Below are positions 1 to 7,552 of a stretch of 64,000 nt of DNA, piece by piece. The stretch comes from Rhodanobacter humi (GTDB lineage Bacteria; Pseudomonadota; Gammaproteobacteria; Xanthomonadales; Rhodanobacteraceae). The notes below the pieces were generated by a model. That model worked only from the letters and a program-made list of their open reading frames with translations. It had not been told where the DNA came from and ran no database searches. Position 1 is the stretch's first letter; each line of letters starts with the position of its first letter. The stretch is from contig NZ_JBGBPY010000001.1 in NCBI RefSeq assembly GCF_041107455.1, positions 496,001 to 560,000 on the forward strand, written 5' to 3'. The translations under genes and the position numbers were made by a program.

Positions 1-2
1 TG

Positions 3-1790
3 CCCAAGACAGGCAAGACCGAGCTACAGCCGGACGAGGTGCTTGTTTCAGGCCTTGCCGTCAACATCAAGCGAAGCCTCCACCGCAACACAACGAGCAT
101 TGTTAGCCAGAACAACGCCGTTTTCACGACGGATTGCGAAGAGACAGCGAAGCAGAAGCAGACAGGCCAGAGTTACCACCAAGCCCTCAAAAACGGCTGG
201 GTTCGGTACTTCTACGAACAGACCGACTTTGCCCCGACCGCATGGCTTGAAACGCTTGATTACGTCATGGCGACGAAAGACGCCATGCCGGAACACGGCC
301 ACCTATCAGGCCACATCATCGCCGATTGGCTCGATACGGGTTTCTTCCAAACCCCCGAGCAGTTCGACAGGCTCGCGGAATTCTTGAACAACCTTGCCGA
401 CTTTATGACGGAAACCGGCCTGAAGTCGTGGGAGGTTGTCGGGTTGCCACATCCCGAACTTCCCGAAGTAGACGGCCAGATGTACAACGACCTGAAGCAA
501 GCGTTTTCGGGCTTTGTAGCCACAGCGATCGATGCGGAGCAAGCCGACTTGCTCGCAACAGTCAGGAACCAGTTTGACGAAATCCAATACCGCTACAACG
601 CAGAGCAACGGGCTGGCTACTTCCCCGGAACCCTTACCCGTAGGGAGGTCATGGAGGAACTACGACAGACGGATCTCGCCATCTTGCGAAGAACCGACGA
701 CCTCACCCGCGGTGGGCTGTCGCAAGGTGAAGAGGACGAAGCGAAGCACAACCTCCGTTCGTTGAAGTACAAGCGGAACGCCTTCATACAGAAGCTGACA
801 GGCCTTGCCAGAAGCAACACAAGGGAACGCTTCCAAGCGGTCGCCGTACTACATCAAGCGCCTTACACATGCCTTAACGACGCCCTGCTACCTGTCGGGC
901 AGTTGTTCGTCTACGAGCTCGAAGACCTACCGCCCGAAGAAGAACCCATCACGGCCTCACTTGCCCGCAAGGTGGCCTTTCCGTTCCTTCCGCACAAAGA
1001 CGGACGGCACGACTTCGCCCGCTGCTTTGGCAACCAGACGGCCACGGAGCAAGACATGGAGAAGGCCGACGCCGACGCCGAACACATCGCGTTCAGTGCC
1101 AGGACCAAAGCCAACAAATGGAACCGCATCGCTTACGGCACCAGCGCTTTAACCATCCGCGACGACGCCACGGACAGGGGCGGTTTAGTGCCGACTTCGT
1201 GCCACCCAGCAGAGGCAGAACTTGCGTTCTTTGGTATCCGCCACACGGCCACCTTTGAGGAGGTAGCCTCCGCGTTGCTTGACGAACAGGCCATTCGTTC
1301 CAAGGTGGGCAACATCCGTGAAGCCGTCTTCAACGAACGCAACGCCCAACGCATCGCCAAGGGGCTACAACCCGACGCAGAGCCGGAAAAGGGGTTTTGC
1401 CCGCCAACGCCCGAGAACATGAGAGACGCAATCTTCCAGTTCACGAGCAATCAGGCCTTCATTCTGAACGCATCGCGTAGCCTTCGAAAACAGTCCTACA
1501 CGGCCACCGTGACAGGCGTGGATAACGCAACACCGTTCACAGGCTGGAGCTACGAGAAGGCCACAGGCGCAGGCTTCAAAGCATGGAGAGCAAGCAAAGG
1601 CCAGCGCTTCGATAGCGCATGGTTTGCGACCCGTGCGGTTCAAATCACTGTACAGATTGAAGTGGACGGGAAGACTACCTATCAACGCTTTTATGTACCG
1701 CGAAGCATGAGGCAAGGCTGGGAAGCCTTGAAGGGTCGAACCTTGAACAAGGGCGACCTCTTGGAAAAGAAGCCACCCACCACGGGCTAA
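3..1790 (+). CDS. Large unrecognised protein of the mobile element, 5' end outside window
   Basis: The reading frame is open from base 3 and stops at 1790, giving at least 595 residues. A GTG at 39 could start a 583-residue form, but no stop separates it from the left edge, so the real start may lie outside the window. I recognise no family. The protein looks soluble, with charged and probably helical stretches around residues 150-260 of the GTG form and a mixed C-terminal part ending in a basic tail (KGDLLEKKPP). I see no signal peptide, membrane segment or P-loop. Base composition is clearly lower in GC than the host genes to the right. A short hairpin follows at 1820-1837. Its place at the head of the element and its size would suit a replication, mobilisation or virion protein, but that is guesswork. 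Confidence 0.7.
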   Translation, partial: PKTGKTELQPDEVLVSGLAVNIKRSLHRNTTSIVSQNNAVFTTDCEETAKQKQTGQSYHQALKNGWVRYFYEQTDFAPTAWLETLDYVMATKDAMPEHGHLSGHIIADWLDTGFFQTPEQFDRLAEFLNNLADFMTETGLKSWEVVGLPHPELPEVDGQMYNDLKQAFSGFVATAIDAEQADLLATVRNQFDEIQYRYNAEQRAGYFPGTLTRREVMEELRQTDLAILRRTDDLTRGGLSQGEEDEAKHNLRSLKYKRNAFIQKLTGLARSNTRERFQAVAVLHQAPYTCLNDALLPVGQLFVYELEDLPPEEEPITASLARKVAFPFLPHKDGRHDFARCFGNQTATEQDMEKADADAEHIAFSARTKANKWNRIAYGTSALTIRDDATDRGGLVPTSCHPAEAELAFFGIRHTATFEEVASALLDEQAIRSKVGNIREAVFNERNAQRIAKGLQPDAEPEKGFCPPTPENMRDAIFQFTSNQAFILNASRSLRKQSYTATVTGVDNATPFTGWSYEKATGAGFKAWRASKGQRFDSAWFATRAVQITVQIEVDGKTTYQRFYVPRSMRQGWEALKGRTLNKGDLLEKKPPTTG

Positions 1791-1819
1791 CCTCCAACCC
1801 CGACAACCGAAACCCTACC

Positions 1820-1837
1820 AAAGCCCGCAAGGGCTTT
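1820..1837 (+). terminator. Hairpin after the first gene, weak terminator
   Basis: AAAGCCC and GGGCTTT pair around a GCAA tetraloop 29 bases after the stop codon. The following bases are not a clean T-run, so termination is plausible but unproven. Confidence 0.45.
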
Positions 1838-2132
1838 CAGTCGTGCCTCCAATTCAAGGAAAACGCCAACAATTCCCCAATGGCAACCATTCAAGCATCA
1901 AGGACGGGCTACGCCCGAGCAGCAGCAAGCCGCTTTGCGGCGGTCCCCTTGATTATTGGCGTTAATTTCTGTGGGTACATAAAGAAGAGTGCTTTTCCCC
2001 ACTAATCACCCCTCCACTTGGCACCAATGACGACCTCAAGGAACAACTATTTTCCAAGAACACGCACAACCACGAAAAAACACGATGTTTCCATCTTGTG
2101 GGTTTCTTGAACGAAGAATAATCTATCAATCA

Positions 2133-2157
2133 CTTGACAAGCACTTCGCTTATCAAG
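2133..2157. promoter_or_regulatory. Inverted repeat, operator-like, ahead of the small-gene pair
   Basis: CTTGACAAGC and GCTTATCAAG form 10-base arms around a 5-base spacer, with 9 of 10 positions symmetrical. The left arm contains TTGACA, a perfect sigma-70 -35 hexamer, so a bound repressor would occlude the promoter. I see no clean -10 at the usual distance; a TATATA lies further on, near 2170. The helix-turn-helix protein encoded at 4724-5413 is a candidate ligand, but nothing here proves it. Confidence 0.45.
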
Positions 2158-2214
2158 CAACCGGAACACTATATAGGGTTCTAATCTATGACCACTTAAA
2201 ATAGGAAACACAAG

Positions 2215-2511
2215 ATGGACAATGAAATTGCTGGAAGGGTTGTTCTTGTTGAAGCCGATGAAAGAAATCGCTCTTTAATTGCCACGGTTGAATGTAGAAC
2301 TTGGAAGCAACGGAAAAACATGCTTGCAGTTTGGTTGAGGTTCTTTCCTGATAAAGAGGCATCAACGAAAGAATTCAATCAAAATTTTGAAAAACTCACG
2401 AGGAAAGCCGATGACTTCCTTAAACTGAAGAATGACCAGCAACGGGCGACGTGGCTACACAACAACCAAGATGGATGGATTGTTAAGGGATTGGCGGGGT
2501 TGCTTTCATGA
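2215..2511 (+). CDS. Small hypothetical protein (98 aa)
   Basis: No family is recognised. The protein is charged and soluble, with a beta-like N-terminal part (GRVVLVEADERNRSLIATVE) and a helical Lys/Glu-rich remainder. The ATG at 2215 follows GGAAACACAAG, which gives a reasonable ribosome binding site. Its stop overlaps the start of the next gene in ATGA, so the two are probably translated together and act in the same process. AT-rich relative to the chromosome. Confidence 0.65.
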   Translation: MDNEIAGRVVLVEADERNRSLIATVECRTWKQRKNMLAVWLRFFPDKEASTKEFNQNFEKLTRKADDFLKLKNDQQRATWLHNNQDGWIVKGLAGLLS

Positions 2512-2786
2512 ACGCACAACAGAAGCACGACAACAAGGAAGCAAGGCGGATAAAGCAACTAACGGATAGATGTTATTCGGACAGTTACGACGACCCCGCA
2601 GTTATCGCCTGTCGGGTTGCTTTGAACAAGGTTGTAGACGCAGGAGGCACGGAAGACGACAGAAACAAGGCAGAGTGGAACTTAAAGGACGCCATCATTA
2701 AAGCATCATGGAAGAACGGAACGATACACGGAACCAAAGAGTACGACATGGTAAAGATACAAGAACAAATCATAAGACCGAAGTAA
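2508..2786 (+). CDS. Small hypothetical protein (92 aa), translationally coupled
   Basis: The start overlaps the upstream stop codon (ATGA at 2508-2511). The product is short, hydrophilic and rich in Lys, Asp and Asn, without membrane segments or a recognisable motif. It is followed within about 6 bases by a good Rho-independent terminator, so these two genes form a two-gene operon. Function unknown. Confidence 0.65.
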   Translation: MNAQQKHDNKEARRIKQLTDRCYSDSYDDPAVIACRVALNKVVDAGGTEDDRNKAEWNLKDAIIKASWKNGTIHGTKEYDMVKIQEQIIRPK

Positions 2787-2791
2787 TCAAG

Positions 2792-2818
2792 AAGCCTCTT
2801 AATTGAGGCTTTCTTGTA
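2792..2818 (+). terminator. Rho-independent terminator of the two-gene operon
   Basis: AAGCCTC and GAGGCTT pair around TTAATT and are followed by a T-rich tail, 5 bases after the upstream stop codon. Confidence 0.7.
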
Positions 2819-2842
2819 ATTAAACCTCATGAAATACCTTAC

Positions 2843-2880
2843 CCTATTCTTGTCATCCGACACATAACAACAAGAATAGG
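2843..2880 (+). promoter_or_regulatory. 11-bp perfect inverted repeat covering the prepilin ribosome binding site
   Basis: CCTATTCTTGT (2843-2853) and ACAAGAATAGG (2870-2880) are perfectly complementary, with 16 bases between them. The right arm ends 8 bases before the ATG at 2889 and contains the only Shine-Dalgarno-like AGG. In RNA the stem would hide the ribosome binding site; in DNA it could equally be an operator. Confidence 0.55.
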
Positions 2881-2888
2881 TCATCATC

Positions 2889-3500
2889 ATGAAAAACATT
2901 AACTATCAAAACAAGAAAAAGAAAGGCTTTGCCTTGACAGAAGTTCTTTTATCCATTGCTGTCATTGTCATTATTGGTATTGTTGCTTATCCGCTCTATG
3001 CCTCTTCAAGAGATGCGGCGACGGTCGAGAAAATAAGGAACGAGGCAACAATGGTTTTAAGTAGCGCCGACACATCAAGCAAATCATTTAGAAGTCAGGC
3101 TATGAGTGATGGTCAGTATTTTGATGTAATGAAATACTTTGAAGCGACGGGACAACTTCCCGAAGGTCTCACACATACGGGCTTTGGAATTATGGGCGAG
3201 CGTTACGCCATTGATGGCACGGATTGGACAATGGAATATAACTTCTTGCCAGATGGCAGAAGCAACATGTGGATAGCAGCAGGAAACGACGGTCAAAAAC
3301 AATGTATCCCGTTGTTCAAGACCTTTGCGGCAATGACGAAAGGCCAGCTGGTTCTAAACAACGGAACCGCCCCTTATTACTACGTGTCAGGGGAACCCAT
3401 CGACACAGCGAAACTAACGGCAGCTTGTGCGGTAGACCCTTACGGGTACGGAATGTATACCTTCCTCTTTGATAGCAGTACAGCGGTCAGTTATCACTAA
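2889..3500 (+). CDS. Type IV prepilin-like protein, PilS/type IVb style (203 aa)
   Basis: The N-terminus is a classic class-III leader: a short Lys-rich peptide ending KKKKG, then FALTEVLLSIAVIVIIGIVA. Cleavage after Gly-13 would leave Phe at +1 and Glu at +5, as prepilin peptidase and pilus assembly require. The hydrophobic alpha-1 helix spans about residues 14-36. The C-terminal half has two cysteines that could close the D-region loop seen in type IVb and conjugative thin-pilus pilins. No peptidase, ATPase or secretin gene is nearby, so it may use host machinery or genes left of the window. It is flanked by an RBS-covering inverted repeat and a strong terminator, so it is its own transcription unit. 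AT-rich. Confidence 0.8.
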   Translation: MKNINYQNKKKKGFALTEVLLSIAVIVIIGIVAYPLYASSRDAATVEKIRNEATMVLSSADTSSKSFRSQAMSDGQYFDVMKYFEATGQLPEGLTHTGFGIMGERYAIDGTDWTMEYNFLPDGRSNMWIAAGNDGQKQCIPLFKTFAAMTKGQLVLNNGTAPYYYVSGEPIDTAKLTAACAVDPYGYGMYTFLFDSSTAVSYH

Positions 3501-3521
3501 ACCGACTTGAACGCCTCACAG

Positions 3522-3548
3522 AAAGCCTCCTTCACAGGGGGCTTTTTT
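3522..3548 (+). terminator. Strong Rho-independent terminator after the prepilin
   Basis: AAAGCCTCC pairs with GGGGGCTTT and is followed by a run of six T, 22 bases after the stop codon. Confidence 0.75.
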
Positions 3549-3698
3549 GTTGTCCTTCAACCACCCAGCGCCTGAGCCGTAGGCCAGAACAGGCGAAGCC
3601 CCTTAAAGGCTCTTAACAGCGTCTTGAAAGCGGGTTTGTCGTGAGTGAAAGAAGTATCTATCGCCAGAGCGTGAAGCGGTCTCCGCGTGCTACGCACA

Positions 3699-3723
3699 CA
3701 AAAAAACCCCGATTAAGGGGCTT
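3699..3723 (-). terminator. Terminator of the minus-strand membrane-protein gene
   Basis: Read on the minus strand, AAGCCCC, TTAATC and GGGG form a hairpin followed by a run of seven T. It lies about 25 bases beyond the stop codon of the 91-aa gene. Confidence 0.65.
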
Positions 3724-3746
3724 CGTTGTATCTATGAGGGTTCGGG

Positions 3747-4022
3747 TTACTTTGCTGATCGGCGGAAGTCATGACGAAGCGCAGAGCCAACGGGGGCGAT
3801 GACATGAACCCACAATGCCCTCACTACTTGAAACAACGAAAGGCGAGCAAAGGAAAGGAAGAATTGAACGATTGCCAGCGGAAGGAAGATAGCCCAAGCG
3901 CCACGATTGACCGACTTCGCGAACAAGGGGTCATGAAAGTAAAGCCAGCCAGCACCAGCAATCAATGCCACAGAAACAAGCATGATAAGAAAAGGGACAT
4001 TGATTTTTTTGGAAGTGTTCAT
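3747..4022 (-). CDS. Small two-helix membrane protein (91 aa)
   Basis: After a short basic N-terminus (MNTSKKINV) come two hydrophobic segments, about residues 9-27 (PFLIMLVSVALIAGAGWLYF) and 41-58 (GAWAIFLPLAIVQFFLSF). A basic tail ends in RHDFRRSAK. No family is recognised. It is transcribed leftward, downstream of the H-NS-like gene, with its own terminator. Small two-helix proteins on mobile elements are often entry-exclusion, pilus-accessory or toxin components; the sequence does not decide between these. Confidence 0.65.
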   Translation of the reverse strand: MNTSKKINVPFLIMLVSVALIAGAGWLYFHDPLFAKSVNRGAWAIFLPLAIVQFFLSFARLSLFQVVRALWVHVIAPVGSALRHDFRRSAK

Positions 4023-4102
4023 AGCGTTACATCATGATGTGGTTTGATAGTGAGGCCATTGTAGCCGATAACCTCACTAATTGGAGCCCCTTTTAAAATA
4101 AA

Positions 4103-4606
4103 TTACTTGCCTTTTTTTACAGGTGCCTTTTTAGCAACCTTTACGGGAGCTTTTGCCGGAGCCTTTTTAGCAACTACGCCTTCTTTCTTTGCTTTTTGAA
4201 GTGCGGTTTTATTGGCTTCAACGGCGGGATGTGCGGGGTTGGCAACCTTTGCTTTCAACAGTTGTTCTGGAGTGAGGTTCTTTTCTACAAGTTCCTTTGC
4301 CATCCTTCCCTGAACCGGATAATTGACACCATCAACAAGATAGAAGAAACGGGGGATGCGCTTCGCGTCACCGTCCGACTTGCTGGCCTTGGTTTGCTTC
4401 TCGGAGCGAATGAAGTAAACGTCATCATGTGTCAAGGTAAAACCTTTCGCCTGCGCTTGTTCAAAAATGCCTCTGATGCTTTCAATGAAGCCCCTCTTCA
4501 TTTTTTCAAGATTAGCCTTTTGACGATTTTGGAGCGCTTTGAAAAGTTCCTGTTCCTGTTCCGGCGAAATCTCAGCGAAGACGTTATCAATGAAAGAAGT
4601 AGACAT
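4103..4606 (-). CDS. H-NS-like nucleoid protein with a histone-H1-like tail (167 aa)
   Basis: Residues 1-60 are predicted to be a charged helix (SPEQEQELFKALQNRQKANL), like the oligomerisation domain of H-NS/MvaT-type proteins. The segment around residues 87-110 (RFFYLVDGVNYPVQGRMAKE) resembles the H-NS DNA-binding loop, which normally reads W-x-G-R-G-R. The last 35 residues are a Lys/Ala/Pro repeat of the AKKAPVK type, like bacterial histone-H1 homologues. The gene starts at ATG 4606 behind an AAGGGG ribosome binding site. Mobile elements often carry their own xenogeneic silencer to reduce fitness cost; that role is inferred. The H-NS assignment rests on weak similarity. Confidence 0.55.
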   Translation of the reverse strand: MSTSFIDNVFAEISPEQEQELFKALQNRQKANLEKMKRGFIESIRGIFEQAQAKGFTLTHDDVYFIRSEKQTKASKSDGDAKRIPRFFYLVDGVNYPVQGRMAKELVEKNLTPEQLLKAKVANPAHPAVEANKTALQKAKKEGVVAKKAPAKAPVKVAKKAPVKKGK

Positions 4607-4723
4607 GATTTAAACCCCTTTGTTGGTTGGTGTGAGGCGATCTTATCGAGCCCCATTCAAAGAAACAACAACTATTTCAAGAAAAGAAGCAATCTTTCTT
4701 GCTTGTTCGAGTTACATTCAACT

Positions 4724-5413
4724 TCAAACTTCAACAAATCTTTTTGGTAAGTATTCGGAGAAATACAGCGCAAGAGAACAGAGGCTTTCCAGATTGTCGG
4801 TTCCGGCATCTTTGTTGAACTCAACGAGGACGGACGCAAAGAACGCTTTTGAACAAGCCTCTACATCATCAAGCGAGGTTGTCAGGCTTTCAACGTGTGC
4901 CGACAGTTCTTGAATGTCGTTGTGTGAAATCCCATGCCCCAAGCGATAGAGCCAGATTCCGAACTTCAACAACAACGATTGAAGTTCATACGAGCCTTCA
5001 AACCGTGACGACACCGCCAGCATGTCAAGGCCAGAGTAAGCGTGGGCATGTTCAAACCCGAGCGGTTGATAGACTTCCAGCGACCGCACACCACCAGCAC
5101 CGCGACGGGCGGGCATGTTCTTTACATCAAAGTGGGTGCCTGCTTTCGGTTCATACGCAATCACGCACTTTTGCCCATCCATGACGGGCAACCCGTCCAG
5201 AAAGTCGGCAAAGGCTTTCATAGAGACGCGTAGAGAGCCGGTGGGTAACTTCGTGAACCCAGCGTTCAAGCGTCCATCCTTGACGGCACGGCGAACGGTA
5301 TCAATTGCCAGTTTCAACACCCTTGCCACGTCAGCAGGGGTCAGGTGGGTTTGTTCGGGAAAGATTTCTTTAAGACGTTCGTAGTTGATTGAAGTGGTTG
5401 TTACGGCTGCCAT
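4724..5413 (-). CDS. Helix-turn-helix DNA-binding protein, excisionase-like N-terminus (229 aa)
   Basis: Residues 21-70 read as a MerR/excisionase-type winged helix: TPADVARVLKLAIDTVRRAVKDG, then a wing with SLRVSMKAFADFL. The remaining 150 residues are helical and unassigned, so the protein is much longer than a typical Xis. It is the last gene before the tRNA junction and is transcribed away from it. The 277 bases upstream hold three helically phased direct repeats (5525-5555) that could be its binding sites. It may control excision or transcription of the element. Confidence 0.6.
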   Translation of the reverse strand: MAAVTTTSINYERLKEIFPEQTHLTPADVARVLKLAIDTVRRAVKDGRLNAGFTKLPTGSLRVSMKAFADFLDGLPVMDGQKCVIAYEPKAGTHFDVKNMPARRGAGGVRSLEVYQPLGFEHAHAYSGLDMLAVSSRFEGSYELQSLLLKFGIWLYRLGHGISHNDIQELSAHVESLTTSLDDVEACSKAFFASVLVEFNKDAGTDNLESLCSLALYFSEYLPKRFVEV

Positions 5414-5704
5414 GCTTCAAGGCTTCCTTGTTGAAGGAAAGCCAAAACTACACCAACCCAAGCCACCGCCCAAGAACCCCCACGATGGAGGCCAGAACCG
5501 GCTCCAGGTCCGGCACCGGAACCCACGGGGCAAAACGGGGCAAATGCGGGGCAAAAAAATCGCACGAAGTACCCCGAATGACCACGAAAAAACACGTTCT
5601 TAACGAAAGTGTCACGAATGGACGGAACGAGAAAGTGCCTTAAAGCATTGAAACGAAAGGATAAATCAAGAAGGCTACCCGTTCCCCCTTGACTGACATT
5701 TCCA
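5414..5704. other. Intergenic end of the mobile element
   Basis: There is no credible gene in these 291 bases. The stretch contains the upstream region of the helix-turn-helix gene, a GC-rich segment with short repeats (5497-5520), three phased CGGGGCAAA copies, and then AT-rich sequence running into the truncated tRNA. Confidence 0.6.
5525..5555. repeat. Three phased direct repeats next to the element end
   Basis: CGGGGCAAA occurs three times, with starts 10 and 11 bases apart: ACGGGGCAAA at 5525 and 5535, GCGGGGCAAA at 5546. One helical turn of spacing suits cooperative protein binding, such as integrase arm sites, excisionase sites or iterons. Confidence 0.6.
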
Positions 5705-5743
5705 TTAGGAGGGGGATGCTCTATCCAGCTGAGCTACGGGGCC
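5705..5743 (-). pseudogene. 5' half of tRNA-Arg(CCT), cut in the anticodon loop; element junction
   Basis: Read on the minus strand from 5743, the sequence gives an acceptor 5' strand GGCCCCG, a full D-arm (GCTC...GAGC), the anticodon stem TCCCC and the loop CTCCTAA (anticodon CCT). It then stops matching a tRNA. The next bases cannot pair with TCCCC, and no T-arm, CGGGGCC acceptor strand or CCA follows. Tyrosine integrases of many elements recombine inside anticodon loops, so this is best read as an attachment-site hybrid: tRNA half from the chromosome on the right, element on the left. The 3' half is not in this window. Confidence 0.75.
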
Positions 5744-5857
5744 GAGGCGCGGATTCTGGCATGGATCGCCACCCGCTGCGAACCGGGGACACAGCCTCCC
5801 CTGCTAGAATTGCCGTTTCGAAACGGGGCGCGTCGCGCGCCCGGCACTGGAGTCCCC

Positions 5858-7393
5858 ATGTCCCACAGCATCCTCTCCGCACTCGGCCTGGCCGACGTCA
5901 ATTCCGGCACCTACCTCGGCCACGGCGAGTGGTCGAAGACCAGCAACGCCGGCACGCTGCAGCCGGTGAACCCGGCCAGCGGCGAGGTGATCGCCAGCGT
6001 GCACGCTTCCAGCGCCGCCGACTACGCGCTGATCGTCGAGCGCGCGCAGGCCGCGTTCAAGGTCTGGCGCACCACGCCGGCACCGCAGCGCGGCGAGGCG
6101 GTGCGCCTGTGCGGCGAGGCGCTGCGCAAGCACAAGGACGCGCTGGGTTCGCTGGTGGCGCTGGAGATGGGCAAGATCAAGCCCGAGGGCGACGGCGAAG
6201 TGCAGGAGATGATCGACATCGCCGACTTCGCGGTGGGCCAGAGCCGCATGATGTACGGCGCCACCATGCACTCGGAGCGCCCGGGCCACCGCATGTACGA
6301 CCAGTACCACCCGCTGGGCCTGGTCGGCATCATCAGCGCGTTCAACTTCCCGGTGGCGGTGTGGGCGTGGAACGCGATGCTCGCCACCATCGCCGGCGAC
6401 ATCTGCATCTGGAAGCCGTCGCCGAAGACGCCGCTGTCGGCGATCGCCACGATGAAGATCTGCAACGAGGCGCTGAAGGCCGGCGGCTTCCCGGATCTGT
6501 TCTTCCTGTTCAACGACGCCGGCGTGGAGCTGTCGCAGGCGTTCGTGGACGACAAGCGCATCCCGCTGATCAGCTTCACCGGCTCGACCAAGGTGGGCCG
6601 CCACGTGGGCGAGCGCGTCGCCAAGCGCATGGGCCGCTCGCTGCTGGAGCTGGGCGGCAACAACGCGATCATCCTCGACGAAAGCGCCGACCTGAAGCTG
6701 GCAATCCCCGGCATCGTGTTCGGCGCGGTCGGCACCGCCGGCCAGCGCTGCACCACCACGCGCCGCCTGTTCGTGCACGAGTCCATCTTCGACAACGTGC
6801 TAGCCACGCTGGTCAAGGCCTACCAGCAGGTCGAAAGCAAGATCGGCGACCCGACGCTGGCCACCACGCTGATGGGCCCGCTCAACAGCCCGGAGGCCGT
6901 GCAGGCGTATCTCGCGGCCGTCGAGAAGGCCAAGGCCGCCGGCGGCCACGTGCGCACCGGCGGCAAGGCGCTGACCGACCGCAAGGGCAACTTCGTGCTG
7001 CCGACCATCGTCACCGGCATCGCCAACTCACATGAGGTCGTGCAGACCGAGACGTTCGCGCCGATCCTCTACGTGATGCCGTTCAAGACCATCGACGAGG
7101 CGATCGACCTGCAGAACGACGTGCCGCAGGGCCTGTCCTCGTCGATCTTCACCAACAACCTGCGCGCGGGCGAGCAGTTCCTGTCGGCGGCCGGCTCGGA
7201 CTGCGGCATCGCGAACGTCAACATCGGCACCTCGGGCGCCGAGATCGGCGGCGCGTTCGGCGGCGAGAAGGAAACCGGCGGCGGCCGCGAGTCCGGTTCG
7301 GACGCGTGGAAGGTCTACATGCGCCGCCAGACCAACACCATCAACTACTCCGACGCGCTGCCGCTGGCGCAGGGGATCAAGTTCGACTTGTAA
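5858..7393 (+). CDS. amaB: Aldehyde dehydrogenase, ALDH7 family (piperideine-6-carboxylate/aminoadipate semialdehyde type)
   Basis: This cytosolic NAD-dependent enzyme (511 aa) should oxidise alpha-aminoadipate semialdehyde to aminoadipate in lysine catabolism. Visible are SFTGSTKVG (about 240-250), the general base Glu in LELGGNNA (about 263) and the catalytic Cys in GQRCTTT (about 297). The C-terminus [15 protein letters not shown] is diagnostic of the antiquitin/ALDH7 group. The start is the ATG at 5858; the frame is open further upstream, but that part reads as non-coding. It stands alone, the first host gene after the element. Substrate is inferred from the subfamily. Confidence 0.88.
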   Translation: MSHSILSALGLADVNSGTYLGHGEWSKTSNAGTLQPVNPASGEVIASVHASSAADYALIVERAQAAFKVWRTTPAPQRGEAVRLCGEALRKHKDALGSLVALEMGKIKPEGDGEVQEMIDIADFAVGQSRMMYGATMHSERPGHRMYDQYHPLGLVGIISAFNFPVAVWAWNAMLATIAGDICIWKPSPKTPLSAIATMKICNEALKAGGFPDLFFLFNDAGVELSQAFVDDKRIPLISFTGSTKVGRHVGERVAKRMGRSLLELGGNNAIILDESADLKLAIPGIVFGAVGTAGQRCTTTRRLFVHESIFDNVLATLVKAYQQVESKIGDPTLATTLMGPLNSPEAVQAYLAAVEKAKAAGGHVRTGGKALTDRKGNFVLPTIVTGIANSHEVVQTETFAPILYVMPFKTIDEAIDLQNDVPQGLSSSIFTNNLRAGEQFLSAAGSDCGIANVNIGTSGAEIGGAFGGEKETGGGRESGSDAWKVYMRRQTNTINYSDALPLAQGIKFDL

Positions 7394-7419
7394 GCCCCTA
7401 CTCTCCACGGCCCGTAACG

Positions 7420-7500
7420 ACGTCATGCCCGCGCAAGTGGGCATCCACTTTGAGACTCGCTCAAGAGCAACATGGATGCCCGCCTTCGCGGGCATGACGT
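7420..7500. repeat. REP-like inverted repeat, family A
   Basis: CGTCATGCCCGCG...GGGCATCCA is mirrored by TGGATGCCCGCC...GCGGGCATGACG, an imperfect 80-bp palindrome between two same-strand genes. Related copies lie at 14005-14093 and, as one arm pair, at 50588-50619. Confidence 0.75.
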
Positions 7501-7552
7501 CCAAATCCAGCCATCTGGTTCGCCCTGCAAGCCACGCCCAAGGATCGACGCC

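Larger units (their letters stand above)
1791..2214. other. Intergenic stretch of the mobile element
   Basis: These 424 bases hold no convincing gene. They contain a GCAA-loop hairpin just after the first gene (1820-1837), a second GC hairpin near 1930-1945, and an AT-rich stretch from about 1970 that contains the inverted repeat at 2133-2157 and a TATATA-like element near 2170. Confidence 0.6.

Noticed and set aside
5691..5743. A 15-base intron-like insert in the tRNA anticodon loop: removing gactgacatttccat would give a CCCCC/GGGGG stem
   Set aside because: Even after removal, no T-arm or acceptor 3' strand follows, so it does not restore a tRNA. The pairing of C-run and G-run is probably chance or part of the attachment core.
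5689..7035. A 448-codon frame overlapping the aldehyde dehydrogenase
   Set aside because: Arg-rich translation without motifs, in a frame shifted against the conserved ALDH.
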